This document shows positions 1 through 5,912 of a stretch of DNA of 24,017 bases, one piece after another. Origin of the DNA: Holophagaceae bacterium UBA1801 (GTDB lineage Bacteria; Acidobacteriota; Holophagae; Holophagales; Holophagaceae). Positions within the stretch are counted from its first letter, which is position 1, and every line of letters starts with the position of its first letter. The notes under the pieces were generated by a model that saw only the letters and a program-made list of their open reading frames with translations, searched no databases and had not been told where the DNA came from. The stretch is from positions 928-24,944 of the forward strand of contig DCFP01000028.1 in assembly GCA_002319925.1 (NCBI GenBank), read 5' to 3'. Position numbers and translations under genes: made by a program.

Positions 1-50
1 ATCGGCTGTTAACCGATTGGTCGGGGGTTCAAATCCCTCCTCCGGAGCCA
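1..50 (+). tRNA. tRNA-Asn (anticodon GTT), 3' part; 5' end outside window
   Basis: Bases 1-5 and 13-17 pair as the anticodon stem around the seven-base loop CTGTTAA (6-12), whose anticodon GTT (8-10) reads Asn codons. A five-base variable region follows, then a T arm with loop TTCAAAT (28-34), the 3' acceptor strand CTCCGGA (40-46), discriminator G and an encoded CCA (48-50). The D arm and 5' acceptor strand lie upstream of the window. tRNA 3' ends are common integration targets, and further copies of this tail lie just downstream. Confidence 0.9.
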
Positions 51-99
51 AATCGGGCCGCGCAAGCGGCCCTTTTTGGCTCCGGAGGAGGGATTTGAA
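28..99. repeat. 23-bp inverted repeat made from the tRNA-Asn 3' tail
   Basis: Bases 77-99 are the exact reverse complement of bases 28-50, which run from the T loop to the CCA end of the tRNA. The two arms flank the terminator hairpin, so the tRNA tail and its mirror image could form a larger cruciform. This is read directly from the sequence. Whether it arose by inverted duplication or integrase activity is inference. Confidence 0.85.
55..77 (+). terminator. Rho-independent terminator of the tRNA-Asn gene
   Basis: GGGCCGC (55-61) pairs perfectly with GCGGCCC (66-72) around a GCAA tetraloop (GNRA type), followed by five T (73-77). It starts five bases after the CCA end of the tRNA, where an intrinsic terminator is expected. 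Confidence 0.88.
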
Positions 100-231
100 G
101 TCACTGAATCGCTGGCTGGTAGGCGCCGCCGCCGACAGCCCAGTGGGCTGTCGGCGGCGAAAAGCGCCGAGCCAGCGATTCGTGCGGCCGGAGCGCCGCA
201 GGCGCGGAGGAAATCCCTCCTCCGGAGCAGT
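97..231. repeat. Structured repeat unit, long form, with a 15-bp hairpin and a tRNA-tail copy
   Basis: The left arm 97-127 matches 285-315 with 4 mismatches in 31. The right arm 193-231 matches 311-349 with 1 mismatch in 39. Between the arms, 127-141 pairs perfectly with 145-159 (15 bp, loop AGT), and 107-117 pairs perfectly with 170-180, giving a large nested foldback. The right arm contains an 18-base direct copy of the tRNA-Asn tail at 211-228. No transposase is linked, so it resembles a REP/MITE-like non-autonomous element. Confidence 0.7.
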
Positions 232-284
232 ATGGGTAGGCGCGAGAAATAGAGCGGTTCTGCACCGTCCCCATTGAAAGATTG

Positions 285-349
285 GAAGTCGCAGAATCGA
301 TGGCTGGTGGGCGCCACAGGCGCGGAGGAAATCCCTCCTCCGGAGCAGT
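285..349. repeat. Same repeat unit, short form lacking the central hairpin
   Basis: This 65-bp copy joins the left arm (285-315) directly to the right arm (311-349), with the shared GCGCC at 311-315. It looks like a precise internal deletion of the hairpin part of the unit at 97-231. It carries a third direct copy of the 18-base tRNA-Asn tail at 329-346 (the others are at 31-48 and 211-228). Bases 232-284 between the two units show no convincing gene. Confidence 0.7.
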
Positions 350-446
350 GTAGGCCCCCGCGCTCCTTTCCTCCCCATCGCTACCAGCAGGATAGGACAC
401 CCGCGGACTAACCCTCCGCCCCATTTTGGTCACCAGAGGCGCAGCC

Positions 447-764
447 ATGTCCGACCTGACCATGATCGTCACGCCACTTCGCAGCGGCCTGATTGCGAAG
501 GGCCACACCACCCTTGATGTGCTCGTGCAGGAGCAGGGACCACCCGCGCCTCTGGGACTCAAGGTGGAACGTCCGCCCTTGAAGCTGGCCATCGTATTGA
601 ACCGATCAGGTTCTATGGAGGGGCAACCCCTGGCTGAGGCCAAGCGTGCCGCGGGGGCCATTCTGGAGCGGCTGACGCCCTTGGACCGGCTCGCGCTAGA
701 ACCGTCCATCGTTCAGGCGGTGAACAAGGCAGGCTGCAAGGTTCAGAGCATCGTCCCAAGGTGA
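447..764 (+). pseudogene. Truncated von Willebrand factor A (VWA) protein, 5' fragment
   Basis: The reading frame opens at ATG 447 after a modest AGAGGCG ribosome site. About 46 lead-in residues precede a VWA start (residues 47-84) with a MIDAS-like LNRSGSM where DxSxS is usual, so the first metal-coordinating Asp is Asn. Homology-like sequence stops at about residue 84 (near base 700). The last 21 residues (from EPSIVQAVNKAG on) do not continue a VWA fold, and the frame stops at 764. VWA proteins of this kind are normally several hundred residues long. I read it as a gene cut by recombination at the island border. A short chimeric protein could still be made. Confidence 0.65.
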
Positions 765-832
765 TCTTGACCGCGCAAATCAATCCAGCGGGTGAATCTG
801 ACCAGGCTTTCCTGCCATTCAAGAAACAGTAG
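755..832 (+). pseudogene. 3' tail of a lost gene (unidentified)
   Basis: In a different frame from the VWA fragment, 25 coding-looking codons (KVILTAQINPAGESDQ and on) run to a TAG at 830-832, immediately followed by an intrinsic terminator. This is the usual layout of a gene's 3' end, but no start or upstream body is present in this frame. It may be the displaced tail of the gene that supplied the VWA fragment's foreign C-terminus, with one frameshift between. The family is not recognised. Confidence 0.35.
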
Positions 833-869
833 TGGCGCCTCCAGGAACCTGGAGGCGCCATTTTGTTTT
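833..869 (+). terminator. Strong Rho-independent terminator
   Basis: The 13-bp perfect stem TGGCGCCTCCAGG (833-845) and CCTGGAGGCGCCA (848-860), with an AA loop, is followed by TTTTGTTTT. It begins right after the TAG at 830-832 and insulates the downstream operon from upstream transcription. Bases 870-964 after it must hold the leader and promoter of the next operon, but no clear -35/-10 pair stands out there. Confidence 0.9.
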
Positions 870-964
870 GGCTCCATGGGGAGAAAATAGCGCCTGAAAA
901 CAAGTTCTCTGAAGCGTATCTGAAGCCATTGCCGTCTCGTCTCAAGGGGTGAAAGGAGGACATC

Positions 965-1249
965 ATGTCCGGTTCACCCAAGATCATGAGCGAGCCCGTG
1001 AAGGAACTGGTCGCCATCGGAGCGGCCATGGCTTCGAACTGCGAGCCTTGTTTTCGTTACCACTATGACCTCGCCCGGAGCCTAGGCGTTTCCAAAGAGG
1101 ACATGCGGGAAGCCGTTGACGTGGCCTTGGCCGTGAAGGCCGCTCCGCACCGCAAAGTAGTCGAAACGGCCGATCGGTATCTCACGGATGGGCCTGTCTC
1201 TACGGCTGAAAATCCCGGTTGCAGCTGCGGCATGAGTGGTTGTTGTTGA
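965..1249 (+). CDS. Small carboxymuconolactone decarboxylase/AhpD-like dithiol protein
   Basis: This 94-residue protein consists of one CMD/AhpD-like helical domain with the CXXC pair Cys26-Cys29 (SNCEPCF) followed by the usual His (YHYD). Members of this fold act as thiol peroxidases/reductases or as decarboxylases. The CXXC argues for the thiol-redox group. The C-terminus adds four cysteines (CSCGMSGCC, 86-94) that could bind As(III) or another soft metal. AAAGGAGG lies six bases before the ATG. It is the first gene of the block-1 operon. Its core closely resembles the C-terminal domain of the ArsD fusion at 15616-16185, so the two are probably paralogues in one arsenic system. The exact substrate is unknown. 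Confidence 0.85.
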   Translation: MSGSPKIMSEPVKELVAIGAAMASNCEPCFRYHYDLARSLGVSKEDMREAVDVALAVKAAPHRKVVETADRYLTDGPVSTAENPGCSCGMSGCC

Positions 1250-1262
1250 AAGGGAGGAGAAG

Positions 1263-2039
1263 ATGCCAAACACCATTGGGTTCATTGGAGGGGGACGCAT
1301 CACGGCGATCTTCCTCCGAGCGTGGAAACGCCAGGGATTGGAAATGGATCGAGTGGTCGTGAGCGATCAGGATGCATCCATCCTGGCCCGCCTCCAAGTC
1401 GAGTTCCCAACCATCGAGATCACGCCGAACAATCAAGGCCCCGCGGGTCAGGACATCGTTTTCCTGGCCTTGCATCCGCCGGTCATGAAGTCGTTGCTTC
1501 CGGAGGTGGCACAAACACTCCGACCCGAATCCACGGTCGTTTCCCTCGCACCTGTGCTGACGTTTTCGAAGATTTCCGCCCTGCTGAGCGGACACACCCG
1601 CCTCGTGCGGATGATTCCCAACGCACCATCGCTGATCGGGAAGGGCTTCAACCCTGTCGCGTTCGGGCCGGGTTCCATCTCCGAGGATCGACAGCGCCTC
1701 CGAGCGTACTTCGCAGCTCTCGGGCAAGCGCCAGAGGTCGAGGAAGACCGGTTGGAAGCCTACGCCATCCTCATCGCCATGGGGCCTACCTACTTCTGGC
1801 CCCAATGGCAGACCCTGCGTGAACTGGGACGCAGCTTCGGACTGGAGCAGGAGGCTACAGATACGGGCCTTGCCGCCATGCTGCATGGGGCCGTGGACCT
1901 GTTGTTCCAATCCGGAATGACCTACGAGGAGGTCATGGACACGATTCCCGTCAAACCCCTGGCTGAAGCACGGGAGGTCATGCTGGAGCCCTATGCGACG
2001 ACCCTGCCACGCCTCCACGATCGATTGACGGGGCGCTGA
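1263..2039 (+). CDS. ProC-like NAD(P)-binding oxidoreductase (pyrroline-5-carboxylate reductase superfamily)
   Basis: 258 residues. The N-terminus holds a Rossmann dinucleotide site, GFIGGGRI (residues 6-13). The segment RMIPNAPSLIGKG corresponds to the ProC MPN-P motif, and the C-terminal helical half resembles the ProC dimerisation domain. ATG 1263 is chosen because GGGAGG lies just upstream. An in-frame GTG at 1236 would overlap the previous gene and lacks a better site. True ProC makes proline, but the position between a CMD protein and a DGC protein in a metal operon suggests a recruited reductase with another substrate. Assignment to the fold is firm; the function is open. Confidence 0.82.
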   Translation: MPNTIGFIGGGRITAIFLRAWKRQGLEMDRVVVSDQDASILARLQVEFPTIEITPNNQGPAGQDIVFLALHPPVMKSLLPEVAQTLRPESTVVSLAPVLTFSKISALLSGHTRLVRMIPNAPSLIGKGFNPVAFGPGSISEDRQRLRAYFAALGQAPEVEEDRLEAYAILIAMGPTYFWPQWQTLRELGRSFGLEQEATDTGLAAMLHGAVDLLFQSGMTYEEVMDTIPVKPLAEAREVMLEPYATTLPRLHDRLTGR

Positions 2040-2118
2040 GAGCCGTTCACCAAAGATACGGAAATCGCGTATCCATCGGAGGGTTTCACTCGTCTCAGTT
2101 CGTTGAAAGGAGGACATT

Positions 2119-2580
2119 ATGTCCGAGACTCACGAAACCATTCAGATCGCCAAGACCCAAGCAGGATGCGGGCTGTGCGAGGAATATGCCGCGAGAGAAG
2201 CCAAAAAGCCCGTCGTTGTCATGGCTTGCGAGGGCGCCTGCCTGCGGGGTGAGCTTGCTCGGCTGACCGCCAACTTCCTCTGCGATGAGCTGGCACCCGA
2301 AGGCACAGCCCGCCTTTGCCTGGGCGGTGCCTTCACCAAGAATACGGGCCAGCGTGCGCTGGCCAGAAATGCTCCTCGTGTCGTCGCCGTGGAAGGATGC
2401 CCCATCCTTTGCGGTACCCGAATGATGCAGGGAGTGCTGCCTGAGCTGAAGCCGGAGGTCTATCAGATTCCCAGCCTCGTCAAATTCGACTCGAAGCTGT
2501 TCGCGATGCGCGATATGCCCGAACCTGAGCGGAAGCGCCTTGCGCGTGAGGCTGCCCAGGTGATCTTGGCCAAGCTCTGA
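2119..2580 (+). CDS. Putative zinc-binding protein, DGC family
   Basis: 153 residues with eight cysteines (17, 20, 37, 41, 55, 67, 94, 98). They include CGLC near the N-terminus, CEGAC, and VEGCPILC, which fits the Asp/Glu-Gly-Cys signature that names the DGC domain. These proteins are predicted to bind zinc or other soft metals; no reaction is established. AAAGGAGG sits just before ATG 2119, and the 13-base leader at 2105-2117 is identical to that of the CMD gene. The 79-base gap to the ProC-like gene holds no obvious terminator, so it is probably co-transcribed. Confidence 0.8.
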   Translation: MSETHETIQIAKTQAGCGLCEEYAAREAKKPVVVMACEGACLRGELARLTANFLCDELAPEGTARLCLGGAFTKNTGQRALARNAPRVVAVEGCPILCGTRMMQGVLPELKPEVYQIPSLVKFDSKLFAMRDMPEPERKRLAREAAQVILAKL

Positions 2581-2606
2581 TTCCAAGGATCGGAAGGAGG
2601 ACAACC

Positions 2607-2798
2607 ATGTCAATTGCCCATTGGACTCCTCTGCCATTCCTTTGCATTCTTGTGCCCCTTCTTCTGATCGCCGGGCTGGCCATTCTTTGTTGGCATTTCC
2701 GGCGGTCCAGACGGTACAGCTGTTCCGGCTGGATGAGAGGATGCTGTGGTCATGTCCCGCCTTCCCCAACGGGTTTCAGAGGTTCAAAATGGCACTAG
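2607..2798 (+). CDS. Small cysteine-containing single-TM membrane protein (unrecognised)
   Basis: A 63-residue product with one hydrophobic helix (about residues 9-29), then a basic stretch HFRRSRR and a short cysteine-rich tail (CSGWMRGCCG). A near-perfect Shine-Dalgarno site, GGAAGGAGG, lies at 2592-2600, six bases from ATG 2607, which argues strongly for translation. The positive-inside rule would place the Cys tail in the cytoplasm. Its stop overlaps the likely start of the sigma-factor gene by 10 bp, suggesting translational coupling. I know no family for it. A role as a metal or redox sensor partner of the sigma factor is speculation. Confidence 0.6.
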   Translation: MSIAHWTPLPFLCILVPLLLIAGLAILCWHFRRSRRYSCSGWMRGCCGHVPPSPTGFRGSKWH

Positions 2799-3403
2799 AC
2801 GGCGCTTCCCTACTTGGGCTGCTGCCGCAGGATTCCGCCATGTCCGACCCGCAGCTTTCCTTCGAGCAGCTACATGCTGAATACCGGGCCAAGGTGCATA
2901 GCTACTTGTGCCGGTTCGTGGAGCCGGGAGAGGCGGAGGACTTGACCCAGGACGTCTTCTTGAAGGTCCACCAGAACCTAGCTTCCTTCCGGCATGAGGC
3001 CAAGCTGTCTACGTGGATCTTCCAGATCGCGACCCATGCGGCCCTGGATCGCTTGAAGAGCGCCTCCCATCGGATTTTCAACCAGAAGTCTCTGCTCATC
3101 GAGAAACTTGAAGAGACTGATCATCACGCTGCCCCGGATCATGGAAACATTCCGCTCCACGAGGAAATGTGCCAGTGCATCCACAGCTTCATCGAAGATC
3201 TCCCCGTGAATTACCGCGCGATCCTCTTCCTAAGCGAACTGCAGGAATTGGATATTGAGGAGATCGCGGAGATCCTGGACATCACTCCGGGTGCCGCCAA
3301 GATCCGCCTGCACAGGGCTCGCCAAGCCCTGAAGGCGCGCATGGAACAGGGATGCAGGATCCTGGTGGACGAACGGGGTGAGCTGAACTGCGACCGGAAA
3401 TAG
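2789..3403 (+). CDS. ECF-type RNA polymerase sigma factor with cysteine-bearing C-terminus
   Basis: 204 residues from ATG 2789. Region 2 carries the expected AEDLTQDVFLKVH and STWIFQIATHAALD motifs. Region 4 has LPVNYRAILFLSELQ, followed by the helix-turn-helix IAEILDITPGAAKIRLHRAR. After region 4 a tail contains GCRILVDERGELNCDRK, a cysteine-bearing ending that I recall from related sigma factors of metal-reducing bacteria. Two more cysteines (MCQC) sit in the linker before region 4. ATG 2840 is an alternative start, and further upstream in-frame starts overlap the small membrane gene. No anti-sigma gene is recognisable beside it, so the cysteines may sense metal or redox state directly (inference). 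Confidence 0.85.
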   Translation: MALDGASLLGLLPQDSAMSDPQLSFEQLHAEYRAKVHSYLCRFVEPGEAEDLTQDVFLKVHQNLASFRHEAKLSTWIFQIATHAALDRLKSASHRIFNQKSLLIEKLEETDHHAAPDHGNIPLHEEMCQCIHSFIEDLPVNYRAILFLSELQELDIEEIAEILDITPGAAKIRLHRARQALKARMEQGCRILVDERGELNCDRK

Positions 3404-3447
3404 AAATGGGTGCGGTTACACGACTGGCATGCAGGGCCAGCATGTGC

Positions 3448-3924
3448 TCAATAGAGGAACGGGATGAGCCTGTGGACGCGCCGCTGGTACTCGCGATAAT
3501 CCAGGTATTTCGCAACCAGCCAGCGTTCCTCCCGCCGCGATTTGAAGTCCAGGTAGGCGAACAGCACGATCGCGTATCCAAGGGTCAGCCAGCTCAGTAC
3601 CCAGAAGGCCCAGCCGAGAGCGACGAGGCTTCCTCCGCTGTAGATCGGATGGCGCACGATCCGATAGGGGCCCGTGGTCACCAAGGTCGCATCCTTCTTT
3701 GGCTTCGGGAGGGGCGTAAGGTTGGAACCCAGTTGCAGGAACCCGGATGCAAACAAGCCAATGCCGAGGGCCAGGCAAACCCCTCCAACTACCCGGAAAA
3801 GGCCCGGCATCGAGAGGTCTCCCCGGGGTCCGAAGAACACGAGTGCCATGAGGAGGATCTGCCCGGCCACGTACCATTCTCCGCGCGGACCACGCAATCG
3901 AGATTCGGGTTTTATCGTTTCCAT
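3448..3924 (-). CDS. Isoprenylcysteine carboxylmethyltransferase-family integral membrane protein
   Basis: 158 residues with several hydrophobic helices and the ICMT/PEMT-type signature TTGPYRIVRHPIYSG. It ends with REERWLVAKYLDYREYQRRV and a hydrophobic tail, as usual in bacterial members. These proteins are predicted SAM-dependent membrane methyltransferases with mostly unknown substrates. The start at 3924 (METIKPES) is chosen because AGGAG lies nine bases upstream; the open frame extends to 4080 without a better site. It is convergent with the sigma gene and diverges from a second member of the superfamily 63 bp away. Confidence 0.83.
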   Translation of the reverse strand: METIKPESRLRGPRGEWYVAGQILLMALVFFGPRGDLSMPGLFRVVGGVCLALGIGLFASGFLQLGSNLTPLPKPKKDATLVTTGPYRIVRHPIYSGGSLVALGWAFWVLSWLTLGYAIVLFAYLDFKSRREERWLVAKYLDYREYQRRVHRLIPFLY

Positions 3925-3987
3925 GGGGACCATCTCCTGATGCGCACTCGGTTGGCCAATGAAGTGAACCGACAACGGGAGAAATGA

Positions 3988-4026
3988 ATGGCCTACCTGT
4001 TTGTTGGCGTTCTCTGGGCCGCGTAA
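3988..4026 (+). pseudogene. Severed N-terminal codons of the NnrU/ICMT-like gene
   Basis: ATG 3988, preceded by CGGGAGA, opens a 12-codon frame (MAYLFVGVLWAA) ending in TAA 4024-4026. The frame then continues without further stops into the methyltransferase-like gene. The residues after the stop (CFLHSLLKS) match the usual W-x-x-x-C-x-x-HS-LL pattern of NnrU-type proteins, so the TAA looks like a point mutation inside one ancestral gene rather than a separate peptide. Confidence 0.55.
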
Positions 4027-4044
4027 TGCTTTCTGCATAGCCTC

Positions 4045-4596
4045 TTGAAAAGCATACGAATCACCCATTTTGCAAGCCACGTAATGGGAAGAGGCTATGT
4101 CTTCTATCGGCTTTTCTACGTGGCCATTTCATCGGTCCTGCTGTTTCCGTTGATCAAATACACTCATCGAATCGATCAGGGGATGATCTTTGTCTATGCA
4201 ATTCCCTGGTTGATCATCCGCCACATCGTGATGTTTGGATCCTTGGTGTTGTTCGTTTGGGCCTTCTTCTTCTGCTATGACTCATTATCCTTCTTCGGGA
4301 TCCGCCAGATCCTGTCCTACAGGAAGGCGGCGAACTCGAACCCGCTTGGAGCGATCAGAAGGAAGGGCCTGTTGAGCATTGTCAGGCACCCCATGTACCT
4401 CGCCCTGATCCTTTTCCTGTGGAGCACCGTGTTCACAGCCATGGACGTGTTCATCGATTCGATTTTGACCGTGTACGTCATCATCGGAACGAAACTGGAG
4501 GAAAAGAAGCTTGTCCTGGAATTCGGCCAGGAGTACGTGAAGTATCAACACGAAGTCCCGATGCTGATCCCATTCTTGAGACCGAAAGCGCCATAG
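4045..4596 (+). CDS. NnrU/ICMT-like membrane methyltransferase-family protein, 5' end interrupted by a stop
   Basis: The open frame gives up to 183 residues from TTG 4045, or 170 from ATG 4084. It has three to four TM helices, the LLSIVRHPMYLALILF methyltransferase-type motif and the late LEEKKLVLEFGQEYVKYQ segment. In the same frame, ATG 3988 with an SD-like CGGGAGA six bases upstream begins MAYLFVGVLWAA, then TAA at 4024-4026, then CFLHSLLKS. That is the normal N-terminal helix of this family broken by one nonsense codon. The gene is therefore either a recent pseudogene or translated from an internal start. The 60-base line 4141-4200 is about 42% GC, far below the flanks. Confidence 0.65.
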   Translation: MKSIRITHFASHVMGRGYVFYRLFYVAISSVLLFPLIKYTHRIDQGMIFVYAIPWLIIRHIVMFGSLVLFVWAFFFCYDSLSFFGIRQILSYRKAANSNPLGAIRRKGLLSIVRHPMYLALILFLWSTVFTAMDVFIDSILTVYVIIGTKLEEKKLVLEFGQEYVKYQHEVPMLIPFLRPKAP

Positions 4597-4641
4597 AGGG
4601 CGCGCATCCCACCTTGGCAGACGGCTTCCGGATGATTGGTA

Positions 4642-4670
4642 TTGACTTCCCACTCAAAAGGATCGATTCT
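4642..4670 (+). promoter_or_regulatory. Candidate promoter of the first arsR operon
   Basis: TTGACT (4642-4647) and GATTCT (4665-4670) are spaced by 17 bases and lie 20 bases before the arsR start. The -35 is good and the -10 is weak (3 of 6). It is the only plausible pair in the 94-base gap after the methyltransferase gene. Confidence 0.4.
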
Positions 4671-4672
4671 TC

Positions 4673-4692
4673 ATTTCGTATGGTGACGAAAT
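4673..4692. promoter_or_regulatory. Candidate ArsR operator (inverted repeat at the start codon)
   Basis: ATTTCGT (4673-4679) and ACGAAAT (4686-4692) form a 7-bp inverted repeat with a six-base spacer, overlapping the ATG of arsR at 4691. ArsR/SmtB dimers bind imperfect palindromes near their own promoters, so autorepression here is plausible but unproven. Confidence 0.4.
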
Positions 4693-5098
4693 GACGACAC
4701 GATCCCTGCGTGACACCGTGGACGCCGTCAAGGCGCTGGGGCACCCGGCACGGCTTCGCATTCTCTGCCTCCTGCGACAGGGCGAGCTTTGCGTTTGCCA
4801 GATCACGGAGGTCCTGGGCTTCGCGCCCAGCACTGTGTCCGAGCACTTGGCGATCCTGAGGCGTTCCGGTTTCATCGAGGAGCGCAAGGAGAGCAAGTGG
4901 GTGTTCTACGCCCTGGCCGATGATCCAGAAGACATGGCCCTTTGCTCGGCGCTCTGGTCCGTCCTGGAGGGGGACAAAGATCTCAAGGCCGATGTGTTGC
5001 ACTGCGCAAAGGTACGCAAAATGCCACTCTCGGCGCTCTGCAAGTCCGCAGGTAAGCCGCTCCAGCTTATCGGCAGCACTCCGTCGAAGCGTCGCTGA
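4691..5098 (+). CDS. arsR: ArsR/SmtB-family arsenic-responsive repressor
   Basis: 135 residues. The winged helix-turn-helix starts with LGHPARLRILCLL, followed by GELCVCQI, the classic ArsR metal-binding box with Cys34 and Cys36. The recognition region is APSTVSEHLAILRRSGF, followed by a wing and a C-terminal helix with further cysteines (e.g. VLHCAK, ALCKS). As(III) or Sb(III) binding to the CVC cysteines would release the repressor from DNA. It heads an eight-gene operon running to 10653, with an inverted repeat over its start. The Shine-Dalgarno site is poor (GGTGA), consistent with low expression. It closely resembles the second arsR at 11334. Confidence 0.93.
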   Translation: MTTRSLRDTVDAVKALGHPARLRILCLLRQGELCVCQITEVLGFAPSTVSEHLAILRRSGFIEERKESKWVFYALADDPEDMALCSALWSVLEGDKDLKADVLHCAKVRKMPLSALCKSAGKPLQLIGSTPSKRR

Positions 5099-5111
5099 AC
5101 AAGGAAGACCC

Positions 5112-5867
5112 ATGCTCTACGCCGTCATCCCTGTCCTGCTCTTCGCCCTCTCGTTTCTGTCGGGAATGATGGGCCTTGGAGTCGCTTTCATCGCCACGCC
5201 AGTACTGGGATTGTTCGGCCTGGAACTGAAACATGAGATCATGCCTCTCTCTTTGTGGCTCAATGGACTGACCGCCATCGCTAGTGCCGTGGCTTATTCC
5301 AGGGCCAAGATGGTGGATTGGCGGACGGCGATCCCCCTGCTGTTTGTAACGACCTTGATGGCCCCGATGGGGGTTTGGCTGCTGCGTTTCGTCCCGACAA
5401 CAGGCATCTGGTGGATCTACGTCGTGGTCCTCGTTTTCCTTGCGGTCAGGATGGCCTTCCCACCGCGTCAGGACGATAGCCACGAGCCGAAGATTACTGA
5501 TGGCACGCGCATAAAAGGCGGCATCCTCAGCTCAGTCATCGCGGTTTTCGCCGGGTTTCTAGGAGTGGGACCAGGCTTCCTTCTTATGCCTAGCTTGGTT
5601 CTGCTTGGGTATACAGCCCGCCTCGCGGCCGCCACCAATAGCGTCATCGTGACCCTGCCGTCGTTCTCGGCTTTTCTGTACCACCTCAAGGAGGCCAAGT
5701 TCGACTGGATGATGCTGGTCCTCACGTCTCTTACTGCGGTTGCTGGAGCGCAGTTGGGAGCCCGCTTCATGGCGAAGCGCGTGAAATCGAAGACGCTCAC
5801 ACGAGTGTTCGCCGCGGCTCTGGTGCTTCTGGCTTTGCAGCGTGTCTATCTTCTGCTGGCCCACTGA
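5112..5867 (+). CDS. TauE/SafE-family membrane permease
   Basis: 251 residues, about eight TM helices in two related halves. Each half begins with a glycine-rich segment (SGMMGLGVAFIATPVL near the start, AGFLGVGPGFLLMPSL in the middle), as in TauE/SafE anion exporters. The family moves sulfite, sulfoacetate and other small anions. In an ArsR-controlled operon the cargo may be an arsenic or sulfur species, but the sequence cannot tell. ATG 5112 is preceded by AAGGAAG at 5101-5107, 13 bases after the arsR stop. Confidence 0.88.
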   Translation: MLYAVIPVLLFALSFLSGMMGLGVAFIATPVLGLFGLELKHEIMPLSLWLNGLTAIASAVAYSRAKMVDWRTAIPLLFVTTLMAPMGVWLLRFVPTTGIWWIYVVVLVFLAVRMAFPPRQDDSHEPKITDGTRIKGGILSSVIAVFAGFLGVGPGFLLMPSLVLLGYTARLAAATNSVIVTLPSFSAFLYHLKEAKFDWMMLVLTSLTAVAGAQLGARFMAKRVKSKTLTRVFAAALVLLALQRVYLLLAH

Positions 5868-5912
5868 TCGATACGATTACCTTGCGAATTCAATGGAAAA
5901 ACGAAGATTCCT

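Noticed and set aside
9..709. Long open frames on the minus strand (9-317 and 101-709) over the tRNA repeats
   Set aside because: They read the tRNA tail repeats backwards, giving the familiar spurious antisense-tRNA type peptides (RRRDLNPRP and similar). They lack ribosome sites and recognisable domains.
1200..2117. 305-codon minus-strand frame opposite the ProC-like gene
   Set aside because: The plus strand has a clear Rossmann motif and ribosome site; the minus product has no family resemblance.
3406..3987. 193-codon plus-strand frame opposite the ICMT gene
   Set aside because: It is low in hydrophobic structure, has no motif, and overlaps the well-supported methyltransferase gene on the other strand.
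4024..4026. Recoding of the TAA in the NnrU-like gene
   Set aside because: TAA is not a selenocysteine or pyrrolysine codon and no readthrough structure is apparent. Mutation, sequencing error or internal restart is simpler.
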